Source: an uncultured Croceitalea sp. (lineage in GTDB: Bacteria > Bacteroidota > Bacteroidia > Flavobacteriales > Flavobacteriaceae). From it: DNA of 64,000 nt. Positions 16,324 to 24,706 of the stretch are shown piece after piece. The position numbers were made by a program, and so were the translations under genes. The notes below the pieces were generated by a model. That model saw nothing but the letters and a program-made list of their open reading frames with translations. It ran no database searches and was not told the DNA's origin. The stretch's first letter is position 1. Each line of letters begins with the position of its first letter. The stretch covers positions 1,488,001-1,552,000 of the forward strand of contig CANLXH010000001.1 of the NCBI GenBank assembly GCA_947495075.1, read 5' to 3'.

Positions 16324-17123
16324 GCAAATTCGAGTTCGTTGTCCCAAATATCCAAAGGGTTTTCATTGTCCATTGAATCGGATAGCTGTTGCCTAAGAGC
16401 CTTGCTTTTGGGTAATTCGATAGGAAAGGAAATACCTTTGGTTTCCGTAATTGGTTTTTGTTCCACTAAAACATCGTGTTTCGCTTCCATAGCGATTTGT
16501 TCATCTATGATGTCAAGAATATGACCTCTGGCAATATGTGCCTTTATAAAATTCCTAATACCAAAGAAAATCCCACTGGTAAATATCAATACCCCTATAG
16601 CTCTAGTAAAAGGAATGACACTTAAGAAAAGTCCTATGACAACTGGAATAGCAGGTTCTAAAAAGACGTGAACACGATAACGGGTAATGGTCACCCCATA
16701 ATATTCTTTTCCTATATAATCCCACCAAAATGGAAGTATATGTCCATCTGAATAGCTAAATCTATCAAAGTTGTACGTCGTTCCATATTTGATGATTTCC
16801 AAACGATGTTTTATGGACACAACTAGGAAGAACATTGCAAATAAAGGCCATGTATATCCAAAAAATCTAGGGCCTTGTTCACCGGCAATAATGAAAAGGG
16901 TAATCATTGTCGCAAATATGAAAATAGCCGTCATTAATGTAAAATAGCGTTCTCCAAATTTCTTTCTCAGAAATACTTCTGCAATGAAACTTGGATAGTG
17001 TGATAGGAAAAAAAGAAAATCAATCAGCAGATATGCAATTAGATTATTGCGTCCTGCACTAACAGATCTAAAAATGTTTTGTTTCCCCTTTCGGGACTGG
17101 AATGAATTTTGTCTTCGTTTCAT
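16320..17123 (-). CDS. Multi-spanning membrane protein coupled to the coupling-protein ATPase
   Basis: The 267-aa protein has a basic N-terminus (MKRRQNSFQSRKGKQN), then several hydrophobic helices (IAYLLIDFLFFLSHY, LMTAIFIFATMITLFIIAG, YTWPLFAMFFLVVSI, FLEPAIPVVIGLFLSVIPF, IGVLIFTSGIFFG) and a soluble C-terminal tail. The start overlaps the stop of the upstream ATPase gene by 4 nt. Because that ATPase lacks membrane segments, this protein may supply the membrane anchor of a split coupling protein (inference). No named family is recognised. Confidence 0.7.
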   Translation of the reverse strand: MKRRQNSFQSRKGKQNIFRSVSAGRNNLIAYLLIDFLFFLSHYPSFIAEVFLRKKFGERYFTLMTAIFIFATMITLFIIAGEQGPRFFGYTWPLFAMFFLVVSIKHRLEIIKYGTTYNFDRFSYSDGHILPFWWDYIGKEYYGVTITRYRVHVFLEPAIPVVIGLFLSVIPFTRAIGVLIFTSGIFFGIRNFIKAHIARGHILDIIDEQIAMEAKHDVLVEQKPITETKGISFPIELPKSKALRQQLSDSMDNENPLDIWDNELEFA

Positions 17124-18586
17124 AATAGTATTTGTTTTAGCGTTACTTTTTTATAATTATATCCTGTTGATTCAAAGCTTTTCCCAATTCTGTGGACAAT
17201 GGCCTCGGCCAAGAAATTATTTTCTGCCCCACCAGTTTTGAGCTTGGTAAATTCCTGAGGGTCAACGATGTATTGAAAGCTTTCTGATTGCCCTCTATTA
17301 AAAGAGAAATTCTCCCCCATTGTATGCCCTTCATTGGCCGACCATTGCCAGTCACGACCTATTAAATCGGCTGCAAACTCGTTTGTTTCTGGATCTGAAT
17401 TACAATGAAAGAACTTGGTACTTAGGTTTCCAGCTAGTGCCTTAAATCGTGTTTTACCATGTTCCCCCCCACCTGCATTTAGAATTACATTAGGTACATT
17501 CTGGGTAATATATACTGAGCAGGCACGATAGCTTCTAGCTGTAGATTGAAATTGAATGTCTTTTTCAGGATTCATAAAGTATTGGAATTCATCGACCCAA
17601 ATACAGCATGGTCGGCTTGTTTTGGTTATTTTTCGTCTTTGCATGGCTCTTTGCCAGAGATATTTCCACAGGTTTTGAATATCCTGGCCTGTTTTATCAT
17701 ATATCATGTATGGCAAATCAATAATGATGATTTTACCCTTCATGGTATCGTCGGGGGTAATGGTCGTTTTGCCATTACATAAACTATAAACCGGTTCACG
17801 CATAAATCTATCTCCAAAGCCAAAAAACATCTGCTCAACAATGCTTCTGGTCTTTTCAGAAAGGTTTACCCAACTATCCAAGAAGAAATCTTCAATTTGT
17901 CGAATTTGACGTATTCGATTTTTGACTTCTTCCGTTTCCGGTTTATTGCTGAGATGTTTTACAACATGATGAATTAATTGAAAACATTTTGAAGAATCAC
18001 GCCATTTCTTGTTTTTCAACTGCTCCCTATTTCGTGGTGCTGATTGGATAATCTGATAAACATGCTCAAATCTTTTATTATTCGTAATTAAACAAAGTTC
18101 AATCGCATTGATAATCAGCATAGAAAGAGTATTTGTCCAAAAGGCTTTATCAGTCTCATGTCCGTCATTACCTCCAGATTTCATAACATTCAACAAGACA
18201 TCTGCAATATTGTGGGCAAGGCCTTTACCATCATCTTCTCGACTAAGTTCATAATCATAGAAGTTGAAATATTCTCCAGAATTAGGTCCAAAAACCACTA
18301 TATCTCGTTCTCGACCATATTGTTTACAATATCTAATAAATCTTTCTTTTTCATCTCCTTTGGCAGTAAGGACAAGCATACCATATCCATTTGATAAATA
18401 ATGGCCAGCTATCATAGCCCCAGATGAAGTGGTTTTGGACGACCCAGTACCTCCCATGATAAGACATCCTTGACAGGATGCCCCAACTGTAAAGAAGTCA
18501 GCATACTCCCATTCCCAAAGCACTCTTTTTAAAGGGTTGTCTTGTTGTTCATTTTGTTCCATTTTGACAATAGTGTTTAAAGGCAT
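17120..18586 (-). CDS. VirD4/TraG-like conjugative coupling ATPase without transmembrane segments
   Basis: From the ATG at 18586 the product has 488 aa. Walker A is IMGGTGSSKTTSSG (residues about 43-56) and Walker B is CCIWVDEFQYF, followed by a TraG-like recognition part (RACSVYITQNVPNVILNAGG). Such ATPases bring the relaxase-DNA complex to the secretion channel. Unlike classic VirD4/TraD it starts directly with the ATPase domain and has no N-terminal membrane helices. The next gene, overlapping by 4 nt, encodes a multi-TM protein. Alternative starts are TTG 18589 and ATG 18562. Confidence 0.85.
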   Translation of the reverse strand: MPLNTIVKMEQNEQQDNPLKRVLWEWEYADFFTVGASCQGCLIMGGTGSSKTTSSGAMIAGHYLSNGYGMLVLTAKGDEKERFIRYCKQYGRERDIVVFGPNSGEYFNFYDYELSREDDGKGLAHNIADVLLNVMKSGGNDGHETDKAFWTNTLSMLIINAIELCLITNNKRFEHVYQIIQSAPRNREQLKNKKWRDSSKCFQLIHHVVKHLSNKPETEEVKNRIRQIRQIEDFFLDSWVNLSEKTRSIVEQMFFGFGDRFMREPVYSLCNGKTTITPDDTMKGKIIIIDLPYMIYDKTGQDIQNLWKYLWQRAMQRRKITKTSRPCCIWVDEFQYFMNPEKDIQFQSTARSYRACSVYITQNVPNVILNAGGGEHGKTRFKALAGNLSTKFFHCNSDPETNEFAADLIGRDWQWSANEGHTMGENFSFNRGQSESFQYIVDPQEFTKLKTGGAENNFLAEAIVHRIGKSFESTGYNYKKVTLKQILL

Positions 18587-18669
18587 CAACTGTCATGAGT
18601 TATGCCTGAATTGATCTTATATTGTTAGGATTACTAATAAATGAAAGTCACAAATCTGACTTTGGACTT

Positions 18670-18804
18670 TTACGATTTGGACTCATGTCGTCCCATCCAA
18701 ATTGAATTATTTAGAAGCTTTCGTTCACTTTTGTTGACATAAGGATTCTTAGAATTTCCTTTAGTATAATAGCTATGGTTTTTAGGAAGTTTTGGTCTTT
18801 TCAT
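18670..18804 (-). CDS. Tiny basic protein (44 aa)
   Basis: The short ORF reads MKRPKLPKNHSYYTKGNSKN, then a Lys/Arg-rich stretch ending in MGRHESKS. It lies 84 nt upstream of the coupling ATPase on the same strand. It is very basic, with no hydrophobic segment. No family recognised. It belongs to a row of four tiny ORFs (18670-19450). Confidence 0.5.
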   Translation of the reverse strand: MKRPKLPKNHSYYTKGNSKNPYVNKSERKLLNNSIWMGRHESKS

Positions 18805-18834
18805 AGCTGCTGTTTTCCTGTTTTTCTTTTTTCA

Positions 18835-18958
18835 AAAACCATCTTTCCCGAGCGTCCTCGAAAAGAAAGATGGATGTAATCCGATAGACTGATTGGCCAT
18901 CCAGTCTACAGGACTCTCAACACCTGAATTGCTCTCCAACAAGCATTCAGTTATCCTT
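18835..18958. other. Hairpin-rich stretch with a repeated motif
   Basis: Between two tiny ORFs lie consecutive inverted repeats: CCATCTTT (18839) with AAAGATGG (18866), and TAGACTG (18885) with CAGTCTA (18902). They are followed by GAATTGCTCTCCAAC at 18926-18940 and AAGCATTCAGTTAT at 18941-18954. The last two motifs recur, separated by 18 nt, upstream of the relaxase gene (25533-25579). This may be a relaxosome or regulator binding site, or a folded leader of the coupling-protein operon. Confidence 0.45.
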
Positions 18959-19099
18959 TCATTTCCCGTTTTTGAAACGGGCTTTAACCTGAGAGGGTAG
19001 TGAATCAAACTGTTTTTGTTTGACTGAGGAACTCCCATAATCTCGCTCAGAAACGACCGAGCTCCCTCTTTCCCATGTGTAAACCTTTTTTTTAGACAT
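18959..19099 (-). CDS. Tiny basic protein (46 aa)
   Basis: The ORF starts MSKKKVYTWERGSSVVSERD and ends QVKARFKNGK. It carries the same MSKK start as the next upstream ORF. A longer minus-strand reading frame (18832-19038) overlaps it, but the MSKK frame fits the pattern of its neighbours better. No family recognised. Confidence 0.5.
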   Translation of the reverse strand: MSKKKVYTWERGSSVVSERDYGSSSVKQKQFDSLPSQVKARFKNGK

Positions 19100-19127
19100 A
19101 ATAATTGATATTAAAAATTAGAATTAA

Positions 19128-19277
19128 TTAATTTCTACTTCTCTTATTCACCTCATCTCTAATGTTTTTTGATAGAGAAGATTTTTGGATGATCGAAATA
19201 CTTCCGCCATTTATTGGACGTGCTTTCACGACAGTGCTCTCTGGTGATTCCGTTGAATACGCTACTTTTTTAGACAT
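19128..19277 (-). CDS. Tiny basic protein (49 aa)
   Basis: The ORF starts MSKKVAYSTESPESTVVKAR and continues PINGGSISIIQKSSLSKNIR to a basic end (VNKRSRN). It lies 28 nt upstream of the 46-aa ORF and in the same orientation. There is no hydrophobic segment. Function unknown. Confidence 0.55.
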   Translation of the reverse strand: MSKKVAYSTESPESTVVKARPINGGSISIIQKSSLSKNIRDEVNKRSRN

Positions 19278-19294
19278 AATACTAAATTTAAAAA

Positions 19295-19450
19295 TTAGAC
19301 TCTCTTGTTTTGGTTCAGAGCCAGATTAGCCCTGGTTACTGATACATGTTTAATGGATTTACCATTTTCGGTTACTTTAACCATCCCCCCGTTTCCACGG
19401 GTAAATGTTTGACCTCGATAGGTCTGTTGCTCATTTTTCTTGATGCTCAT
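19295..19450 (-). CDS. Tiny basic protein (51 aa)
   Basis: The ORF starts MSIKKNEQQTYRGQTFTRGN and continues GGMVKVTENGKSIKHVSVTR to a basic C-terminus. It lies 17 nt upstream of the 49-aa ORF and is the first gene of the row leading to the coupling ATPase. The repeated GG and NGKSIKH pattern suggests a small beta-rich fold, but no family is recognised. Confidence 0.55.
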   Translation of the reverse strand: MSIKKNEQQTYRGQTFTRGNGGMVKVTENGKSIKHVSVTRANLALNQNKRV

Positions 19451-20220
19451 GATTTAAATATTTAAAAAGATTAATAAACATTGGACAAAGGGAAAGGTTT
19501 ATGGGAGATAGCAACAAGCATTGGGCACTGAAAAACCAGTAATCCGTTAACTATTGTTGATTTCAACTGTAGGGTGATAATTAGTTTAACAATTACCCAA
19601 ACTACCTGTTGCTTTCAGTCGCAATTAACTGCCCCAACAACCAACCACGCTGATTAGAGTTTCGAGGAATATCAAAATTGTCCTCTTTTTCTATAAGCGT
19701 TGAAAATCTCTTTGTTCAATTTTTTCAAAGAACTTTTCTAAAGCTTAAGTAGTATACAAAGACCTACTTAAGGTTTTGATATTGATTTGTTTCAATCAAT
19801 AAAAGTTTTAATGTAAATCAGATTGCGGTTGGTGGTTGATAGTGTGCTAACAGAATAGCTCAACAAATAATCCTGTGGGGCAGGTGAAACTAGTTCAAAG
19901 ATATTGTATTTGAACAAATGGATACTTGTTTCATTTACTACTTATCAACAATTTAGTTAACATATATGAACAGAATAGGTATTTTTTGTGCATGAAATTC
20001 ACCGTTGAAGCTTGCTTATAAGGTTACTCCGTGGTAATTTAAAGAAGATAGATAAACAGACAAATCATAAGGGTTTTTATCATTATAGAAATGATGTGAT
20101 ACATTGAAAAACCTTGATTTGATGATATCGATAAAAGAAGGAAGTAAAGAAGTCAAAACTTATTAAATACTCCCTTTATTAACAATGAGCTTTTCCTAAA
20201 CTCTAGACTTTGGATTACTA
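19451..20220. other. 770-bp gene-free region rich in inverted repeats
   Basis: No convincing ORF on either strand. Inverted repeats seen are GGGTGATAATT (19572) with AATTACCC (19591); CTGCCCCA (19629) with TGGGGCAG (19876); CTTAAGTAG (19744) with CTACTTAAG (19764); ATTGATT (19781) with AATCAAT (19794); and GTTCAAA (19893) with TTTGAAC (19909). It separates the divergent tiny-ORF/coupling operon and the 169-aa gene. It could hold a transfer or replication origin as well as two promoters. Confidence 0.5.
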
Positions 20221-20730
20221 ATGAAAGAAAAAAATAAAGATACCCCAATCGATGCCAGAGCTGAAGATGTCTTGGAACAAATAAAAGATAGGTATTACCA
20301 AAACAAATCAGCAATAATAGAATTGAGTGAAATATCCCCTTTAATTTCTAATAAAAGTTTTATCGATTTCATAATAGAAAGAGAAGTACAATTTACATCC
20401 TTAAATGATAAAGGGATTGCAGATTCTTTTTCAGAAACCTTAAGGTATATTTCCAATAAAAGGTCTTGGAAAGGTAATAAGTTATTTGGCCAACGGGTTA
20501 ATAAAATGGCAGATAGGTTTGCTTTACAGATGAAACCTGTATTTGATGAGTTGGAAGAAAGAGGCTTTAATACCCTACAGGAAAAAGTGGATAAACTGAA
20601 TGAAGACCAAATTAAGACAGCCAGAGGTAAAAAATGGCATATAGCCACTGTTCGAAGAATTCAAAAAAGAATATTTGAATTAAATGCAAAAGACAGAGAA
20701 ATATCTTTTAATGTTCCAGAACTTAAATAG
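20221..20730 (+). CDS. Hypothetical protein with recombinase-like C-terminal segment
   Basis: The 169-aa protein ends with KTARGKKWHIATVRRIQKRI, which resembles the C-terminal DNA-binding segment of serine recombinases (R-G-x-W-x-x-x-T-V-R-R-I-x-x-R), preceded by a helical region (FDELEERGFNTLQEKVDKLN). No catalytic recombinase domain is present. A DNA-binding accessory role in transfer, replication or regulation is possible. It stands alone between the inverted-repeat region and the end of the metalloprotein operon. Confidence 0.6.
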   Translation: MKEKNKDTPIDARAEDVLEQIKDRYYQNKSAIIELSEISPLISNKSFIDFIIEREVQFTSLNDKGIADSFSETLRYISNKRSWKGNKLFGQRVNKMADRFALQMKPVFDELEERGFNTLQEKVDKLNEDQIKTARGKKWHIATVRRIQKRIFELNAKDREISFNVPELK

Positions 20731-20817
20731 CCTTATTAAGGATAACATTTATAAAATACCTAAAGCACTGCTTAGGGGAGATGTCTGATACAACTATGCA
20801 CTGTTTGATAGTTGGTT

Positions 20818-22377
20818 TTATTCCCAATCAAAGCTAATACCAAAATTCATTTGAACGCTACTTTTTAATGATTTTTTGACATGATCTGGAATGTTGAATG
20901 GAAAGGTGTCACGGGATATTTTATTACCCATAATTAGTTGATTCATGATATAATTTGAAAGAAGAATAATCGTAAGCCAAAAAAACCTTTCATTGGGGTT
21001 GTTATTAACTATAGGGGTAAGAAGACTTTGACTTTTATTCATGTCCAGTTGTAAAGGCGATGATCTGACATATTCATGTTTTCCATTAAAATCGAATAAA
21101 ATATCAGTGTACCGACTGGAATATTCCCCAATTGATGCCAAACCGTAATTGGATATATAAATAGGATATTTCTGTCGGACCTCACAAAACTTGTTAATGA
21201 CGTAAAACAGATAATGATAAAATTCCTTTCCGCTGTAACTGAATGGAGTATGCTCCCATTCACGATTGATTTGAGAAATTTTGTTTTGATTGGTGGACAT
21301 AAAAGAATGCGCAAGTTCAAAAGGGGTTGGTCTGCCTAGAGCACTACATATGTGATGATAGAAACTTAAAATTTCCTCTTGATTGAAAACGTCCAGATTC
21401 TTTGGTTTTTTTGCAAGTGCGACACATGCTTTGAAAAAGGTTGCAGGCGGAAAAATTTCAATCCACTTTGTATGCTTTAGCTCTTCAATAGGGTAAAAAG
21501 GAACTAAGGGGGGATTCAATGCTATATCAACTAGAATGCAAAATTTGGTGATTTCCGCTGTTAATTTTTCTTCTTTCCTAAAAATATCAGCAGCTTTTAA
21601 TCCGCAAACGTCAAGGTAAAAAAAGAATGAACCCCAATAGGTGTCAGAATAATTTAAAATAGCAGAAAATAATGCTTCTTTCTCTTTCTGCTTTGTTTGA
21701 AACTGAGATGACATGGTAATGAAGTGCAGTAGTTCACTTGCCCGAGCTTGGCCTTCCAGTAAATTTTTAACCGAAATTGTGTTGAACCCCTCAGGTCTGA
21801 TAAGGCCAAAATCGTCAAAATTCAAACTTTTCTCATAATCTAATATTCTTCCAGTTTCACCGAGCTCTAAAAAGTTATTCACTGTGAAATAAGTGAAGGC
21901 CATTGAAGTGGCCACGTGTTCACGAACTTCACCTACATTGCTATATCTATCGCCTCCATTTTGAAAAAGACCGTAGGTAATTGTGTGAGATAACCAATCA
22001 TTATATAAAAGACATTGTGTCTCTGGGAATTTGTTGTATAAGTCTCTGTCGAAGCTATAGTCGGAATTAGGTTTAAATTCTTTATGGCTTTTGATAATTT
22101 CTTTAACTATTAATTCATTGCCTGGAGAGAAAAAGAGATTGTACCGGGATTGATAAATAAACATGCACCAATTGCCCCATATAGTCCCAGCAAACTGGTT
22201 CCAGTGCATTCTTTCATGCACAGTTGTTGACGAATACAATATGGAGGTATTTAGAAATTCGTTTTTGTCAGGATCTCTTTCAACTCTTAGATTGAGTCTG
22301 GTCAATAAAAATGCAGGGTCATATGTCCCAAGCAATGAAAAGGGACTTTGTGAGAGTAGGGTATTTGAAGTATTCAA
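20818..22377 (-). CDS. Predicted HExxH zinc metalloprotein, last gene of a five-gene operon
   Basis: The 519-aa protein has TTVHERMHWNQFAG with H54-E55-x-x-H58, a zincin-type HExxH motif, and a downstream LLEGQARASE with E208-G209, the kind of segment that supplies the third zinc ligand in gluzincins. The spacing (about 150 residues) is longer than in thermolysin. The rest is helical and aromatic-rich without other recognised domains, and no signal peptide or clear TM is seen. It follows the EACC1-like gene by 18 nt. Peptidase activity is an inference from two motifs; the protein family is not one I recognise. Confidence 0.65.
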   Translation of the reverse strand: MNTSNTLLSQSPFSLLGTYDPAFLLTRLNLRVERDPDKNEFLNTSILYSSTTVHERMHWNQFAGTIWGNWCMFIYQSRYNLFFSPGNELIVKEIIKSHKEFKPNSDYSFDRDLYNKFPETQCLLYNDWLSHTITYGLFQNGGDRYSNVGEVREHVATSMAFTYFTVNNFLELGETGRILDYEKSLNFDDFGLIRPEGFNTISVKNLLEGQARASELLHFITMSSQFQTKQKEKEALFSAILNYSDTYWGSFFFYLDVCGLKAADIFRKEEKLTAEITKFCILVDIALNPPLVPFYPIEELKHTKWIEIFPPATFFKACVALAKKPKNLDVFNQEEILSFYHHICSALGRPTPFELAHSFMSTNQNKISQINREWEHTPFSYSGKEFYHYLFYVINKFCEVRQKYPIYISNYGLASIGEYSSRYTDILFDFNGKHEYVRSSPLQLDMNKSQSLLTPIVNNNPNERFFWLTIILLSNYIMNQLIMGNKISRDTFPFNIPDHVKKSLKSSVQMNFGISFDWE

Positions 22378-22395
22378 TTTCTTTTTAAAATGAAA

Positions 22396-22749
22396 TTATT
22401 TGTTCTTTTTCTTTGTATTTTGATTGTTCTTTGAAAGCTTTTGGACTTTCTTCAAGACATTATCTAAGTCTTTCTCATTGCATTTAATAAAGTATTTGGA
22501 TCCATCATTTTTATCCTCATACTTTATTTCGATTTCTGTTTTTTTCAGAATTTGTTTGATAACAGAGGCTAGAGATGTCCAAAAGGCAGTACTGCCAATT
22601 AAGATGGATAATACTGTCCAAATCTCACCTTCAGACTTAAAATCTTCGGTTTGTAAAAGGTTTGGCATTTGAAAATCAATATCATTTTCCTTTAATAAAT
22701 CGATTAGTTCACCTCGGTAGCTTTCTTTAAGTTTTATTTCAAGATTCAT
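22396..22749 (-). CDS. Small EACC1-like protein
   Basis: The 117-aa protein has an N-terminal helix/strand part (YRGELIDLLKENDIDFQMPN), a hydrophobic glycine/serine helix (VLSILIGSTAFWTSLASVIK) and a strand-rich end (TEIEIKYEDKNDGSKYFIKC) with a basic tail. This order resembles the EACC1 family (effector-associated constant component 1) described from predicted bacterial conflict systems, but the match is by eye. The start overlaps the preceding gene by 4 nt, so the two are translationally coupled. Confidence 0.6.
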   Translation of the reverse strand: MNLEIKLKESYRGELIDLLKENDIDFQMPNLLQTEDFKSEGEIWTVLSILIGSTAFWTSLASVIKQILKKTEIEIKYEDKNDGSKYFIKCNEKDLDNVLKKVQKLSKNNQNTKKKNK

Positions 22750-22982
22750 TTCTGTAATTGAAGTTGTGATATAATTCTGATGACTTTCTCTTCGAGTTTT
22801 TGATATAACTTTTTGTACTCAAAATTTGAAGAGTCTTCTTTGGCAATTTTGAGCATAGGCATTAAAATATGTGCTCTGTCTTTCATCATTTCCACCGATT
22901 CTGGATTGTCTCTATCCATCATCATAAAGTCCTGTTCTAATTGTTGAACGGTTTTGACGATTTTTTCTATACTTGGCTTCAT
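22746..22982 (-). CDS. Small helical protein
   Basis: The 78-aa all-helical protein (start MKPSIEKIVKTVQQLEQDFM, end EEKVIRIISQLQLQK) is Met-rich and charged, without TM segments. The size and the 4-nt overlap with the EACC1-like gene recall the small adaptor-type domains of conflict systems, but no family is recognised. It is the third gene of the operon. Confidence 0.65.
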   Translation of the reverse strand: MKPSIEKIVKTVQQLEQDFMMMDRDNPESVEMMKDRAHILMPMLKIAKEDSSNFEYKKLYQKLEEKVIRIISQLQLQK

Positions 22983-23013
22983 GCTTGATTTTTGTGAGTT
23001 TACTATTGATTTC

Positions 23014-23595
23014 TTACTGATTTTGAAAATTAGACTTCATAAAGGGATGGGTTTGGAATATTTGATATCCTATATTAATCATTTCCTCGCAATGTCTCTT
23101 TTCCCATGAAACATTTGATATTTGTAGATTTTTAACCTTGGTTTTGGTTTTCCAAGCACCAAAAAGTATTCCACCAAAAGTGCGGACACCAAAATGATAA
23201 ATACCTGCTAGTTTAAACTCTGACCGTTTCAGAATAAGAAAGAATAGGTCATCTACAGTTTTTCTTGAAAGGGGGATTTCTGCTTTATATTTATAGAGAA
23301 TGTCATGAACAAATGAAGCATAATAGGTAATCGGCTCCTCTGTGCCAAAATCCATTTTCCCATCAGGAGTACCGATTAGAAGGTCTAAAATTTCTTTTTT
23401 AGGGGTACAGCCATCCCAAGCAAAGTAACCTTCTTCAAATTGGGTGACATTAAACTTTATTGTTCCGTCTTCGAAAATTTCAACCTCACTATTTTCTGAT
23501 TTGTAAGTAATACCTGTGATACTTGTTTTTATTTCTTCATTACTTCTATGAACAAATTTCTTAACCTCTTTGGTTCTTAAACTTCGCTGTCCCAT
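23014..23595 (-). CDS. DUF1353 domain protein
   Basis: The 193-aa protein shows the DUF1353 pattern: a Trp-Asp-Gly turn (GYFAWDGCTPKKEILDLLIG), the conserved SFVHDILYKYKAEIPLSRKT with HD, VDDLFFLILKRSE, and FGVRTFGGILFG. DUF1353 occurs in phages and mobile elements; its HD pair hints at a metal site, but the function is unknown. It lies 8 nt downstream of the membrane-protein gene and is the second gene of the operon. Confidence 0.7.
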   Translation of the reverse strand: MGQRSLRTKEVKKFVHRSNEEIKTSITGITYKSENSEVEIFEDGTIKFNVTQFEEGYFAWDGCTPKKEILDLLIGTPDGKMDFGTEEPITYYASFVHDILYKYKAEIPLSRKTVDDLFFLILKRSEFKLAGIYHFGVRTFGGILFGAWKTKTKVKNLQISNVSWEKRHCEEMINIGYQIFQTHPFMKSNFQNQ

Positions 23596-23603
23596 CCGGT
23601 TAA

Positions 23604-24431
23604 TTATTTACGTGAAGAAATAGATTCAACTATTCCCATTTTTGCCTTTTCTATATTCATTTCCGCCTGAAGATTTCTGAGAAATTCAATTCTTAATGTG
23701 TCTTGATCAACGATGGCCTTTCTAAGCTCTTCTTTTATTACTTCATCATAAACATGGTATAGGGATTTCTCTTTTTCTTCCAAAAGCAAATCTTCAATAT
23801 CGTCTTCATCAACATAAGAATGAGATTGATATTGTATAGGGTAGGGTAAACTTTTATCTGAGAATAGTTGGTCATCAAAGACTCCAGCTAATGCTATAAC
23901 AAATGCGCTAATTAGTAAAATTGTTTTTGGCAATTGGGACTTTCGGATTGAAGAAAAAACTTGAACTGAATTAGATGAAGGTTGATTTGTATTTTGAGGA
24001 TTGGGGAATATCTCTTTATACTCGATTTCAGTATGAAACCCTTCATTAAAAACATATTGTAAGTCCTGAATAAATCTTTCGAGATTATCAGAGAAAACAG
24101 AATAGTTATTAATTGTTCCAATTACAACCAACGTAAAGAGTCCGATAACAGAACCTTCTTTTTCTCTATAATCTCCAAGAACGATTTCATAGTAACTGTT
24201 TTTAAAAAAGTGTTTCTTCACATACAAGTTGATTACATCATATATAAGATTTTTGTTTGCATATCTGCTTTCTCTTTTCCTGCTACCAAAATATTTGGAT
24301 CTAAGAAAGGAATGTAATTCATCCTTCAATATGGTAAAATCTGTGGATCTGTTCAGAGCTTCTCTTCTTAAGAAGTCTAGCTTTAATCTAACTTCTACTT
24401 TAATTGGCTGTTTAAAATTTTCTTCTTTCAT
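23604..24431 (-). CDS. Hypothetical protein with one transmembrane helix, first gene of the operon
   Basis: The 275-aa protein has an N-terminal soluble alpha/beta domain (residues 1-160, KVEVRLKLDFLRREALNRST), one TM helix (TILLISAFVIALAGVF, about residues 170-186) and a C-terminal acidic helical domain (DEDDIEDLLLEEKEKSLYHV). No family recognised. The topology fits a membrane sensor or a protease substrate, but this is speculation from position and shape. It is the first gene after an inverted-repeat promoter region. Confidence 0.65.
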   Translation of the reverse strand: MKEENFKQPIKVEVRLKLDFLRREALNRSTDFTILKDELHSFLRSKYFGSRKRESRYANKNLIYDVINLYVKKHFFKNSYYEIVLGDYREKEGSVIGLFTLVVIGTINNYSVFSDNLERFIQDLQYVFNEGFHTEIEYKEIFPNPQNTNQPSSNSVQVFSSIRKSQLPKTILLISAFVIALAGVFDDQLFSDKSLPYPIQYQSHSYVDEDDIEDLLLEEKEKSLYHVYDEVIKEELRKAIVDQDTLRIEFLRNLQAEMNIEKAKMGIVESISSRK

Positions 24432-24477
24432 GGTTATTCAATTTACAAGTACAAAATCAGCAAAGTGACACATTGTC

Positions 24478-24496
24478 TTTCGGGTACTTCCCGAAA
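24478..24496. promoter_or_regulatory. Inverted repeat upstream of the metalloprotein operon (candidate operator)
   Basis: TTTCGGG-tactt-CCCGAAA is a perfect 7-bp inverted repeat 47 nt upstream of the operon's first start codon. It lacks a T run on the relevant side, so an operator is more likely than a terminator. Confidence 0.4.
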
Positions 24497-24602
24497 CAGG
24501 CAAAAGAAAATCATATAAGGCGAACGGAGCGAGAGCGGAGTGCTGCAAGCCCCAAATCTTACCAAACTTTTACCAATGCAATGTATATGGGGGAGTGAGT
24601 AT

Positions 24603-24619
24603 ATTGGATGCTATCCAAT
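24603..24619. promoter_or_regulatory. Inverted repeat upstream of the twin-CX3C gene (candidate operator)
   Basis: ATTGGAT-gct-ATCCAAT is a perfect 7-bp inverted repeat with a 3-nt centre, 88 nt before the start of the small cysteine protein. A regulator site is plausible; the bound protein is unknown. Confidence 0.4.
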
Positions 24620-24706
24620 TATACAGAAATACCTTACTAATATACAAAAGGGATTCTGTATTTACATCAGAGAGTTTAATTTGAGTATTCATTTAAACAC
24701 AAAACC

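Noticed and set aside
18832-19038. A 68-codon minus-strand reading frame across the hairpin-rich region upstream of the coupling ATPase
   Set aside because: It overlaps the 46-codon MSKK frame and runs through several hairpins. The MSKK frame fits the row of similar tiny ORFs better, so the 68-codon frame is treated as chance.
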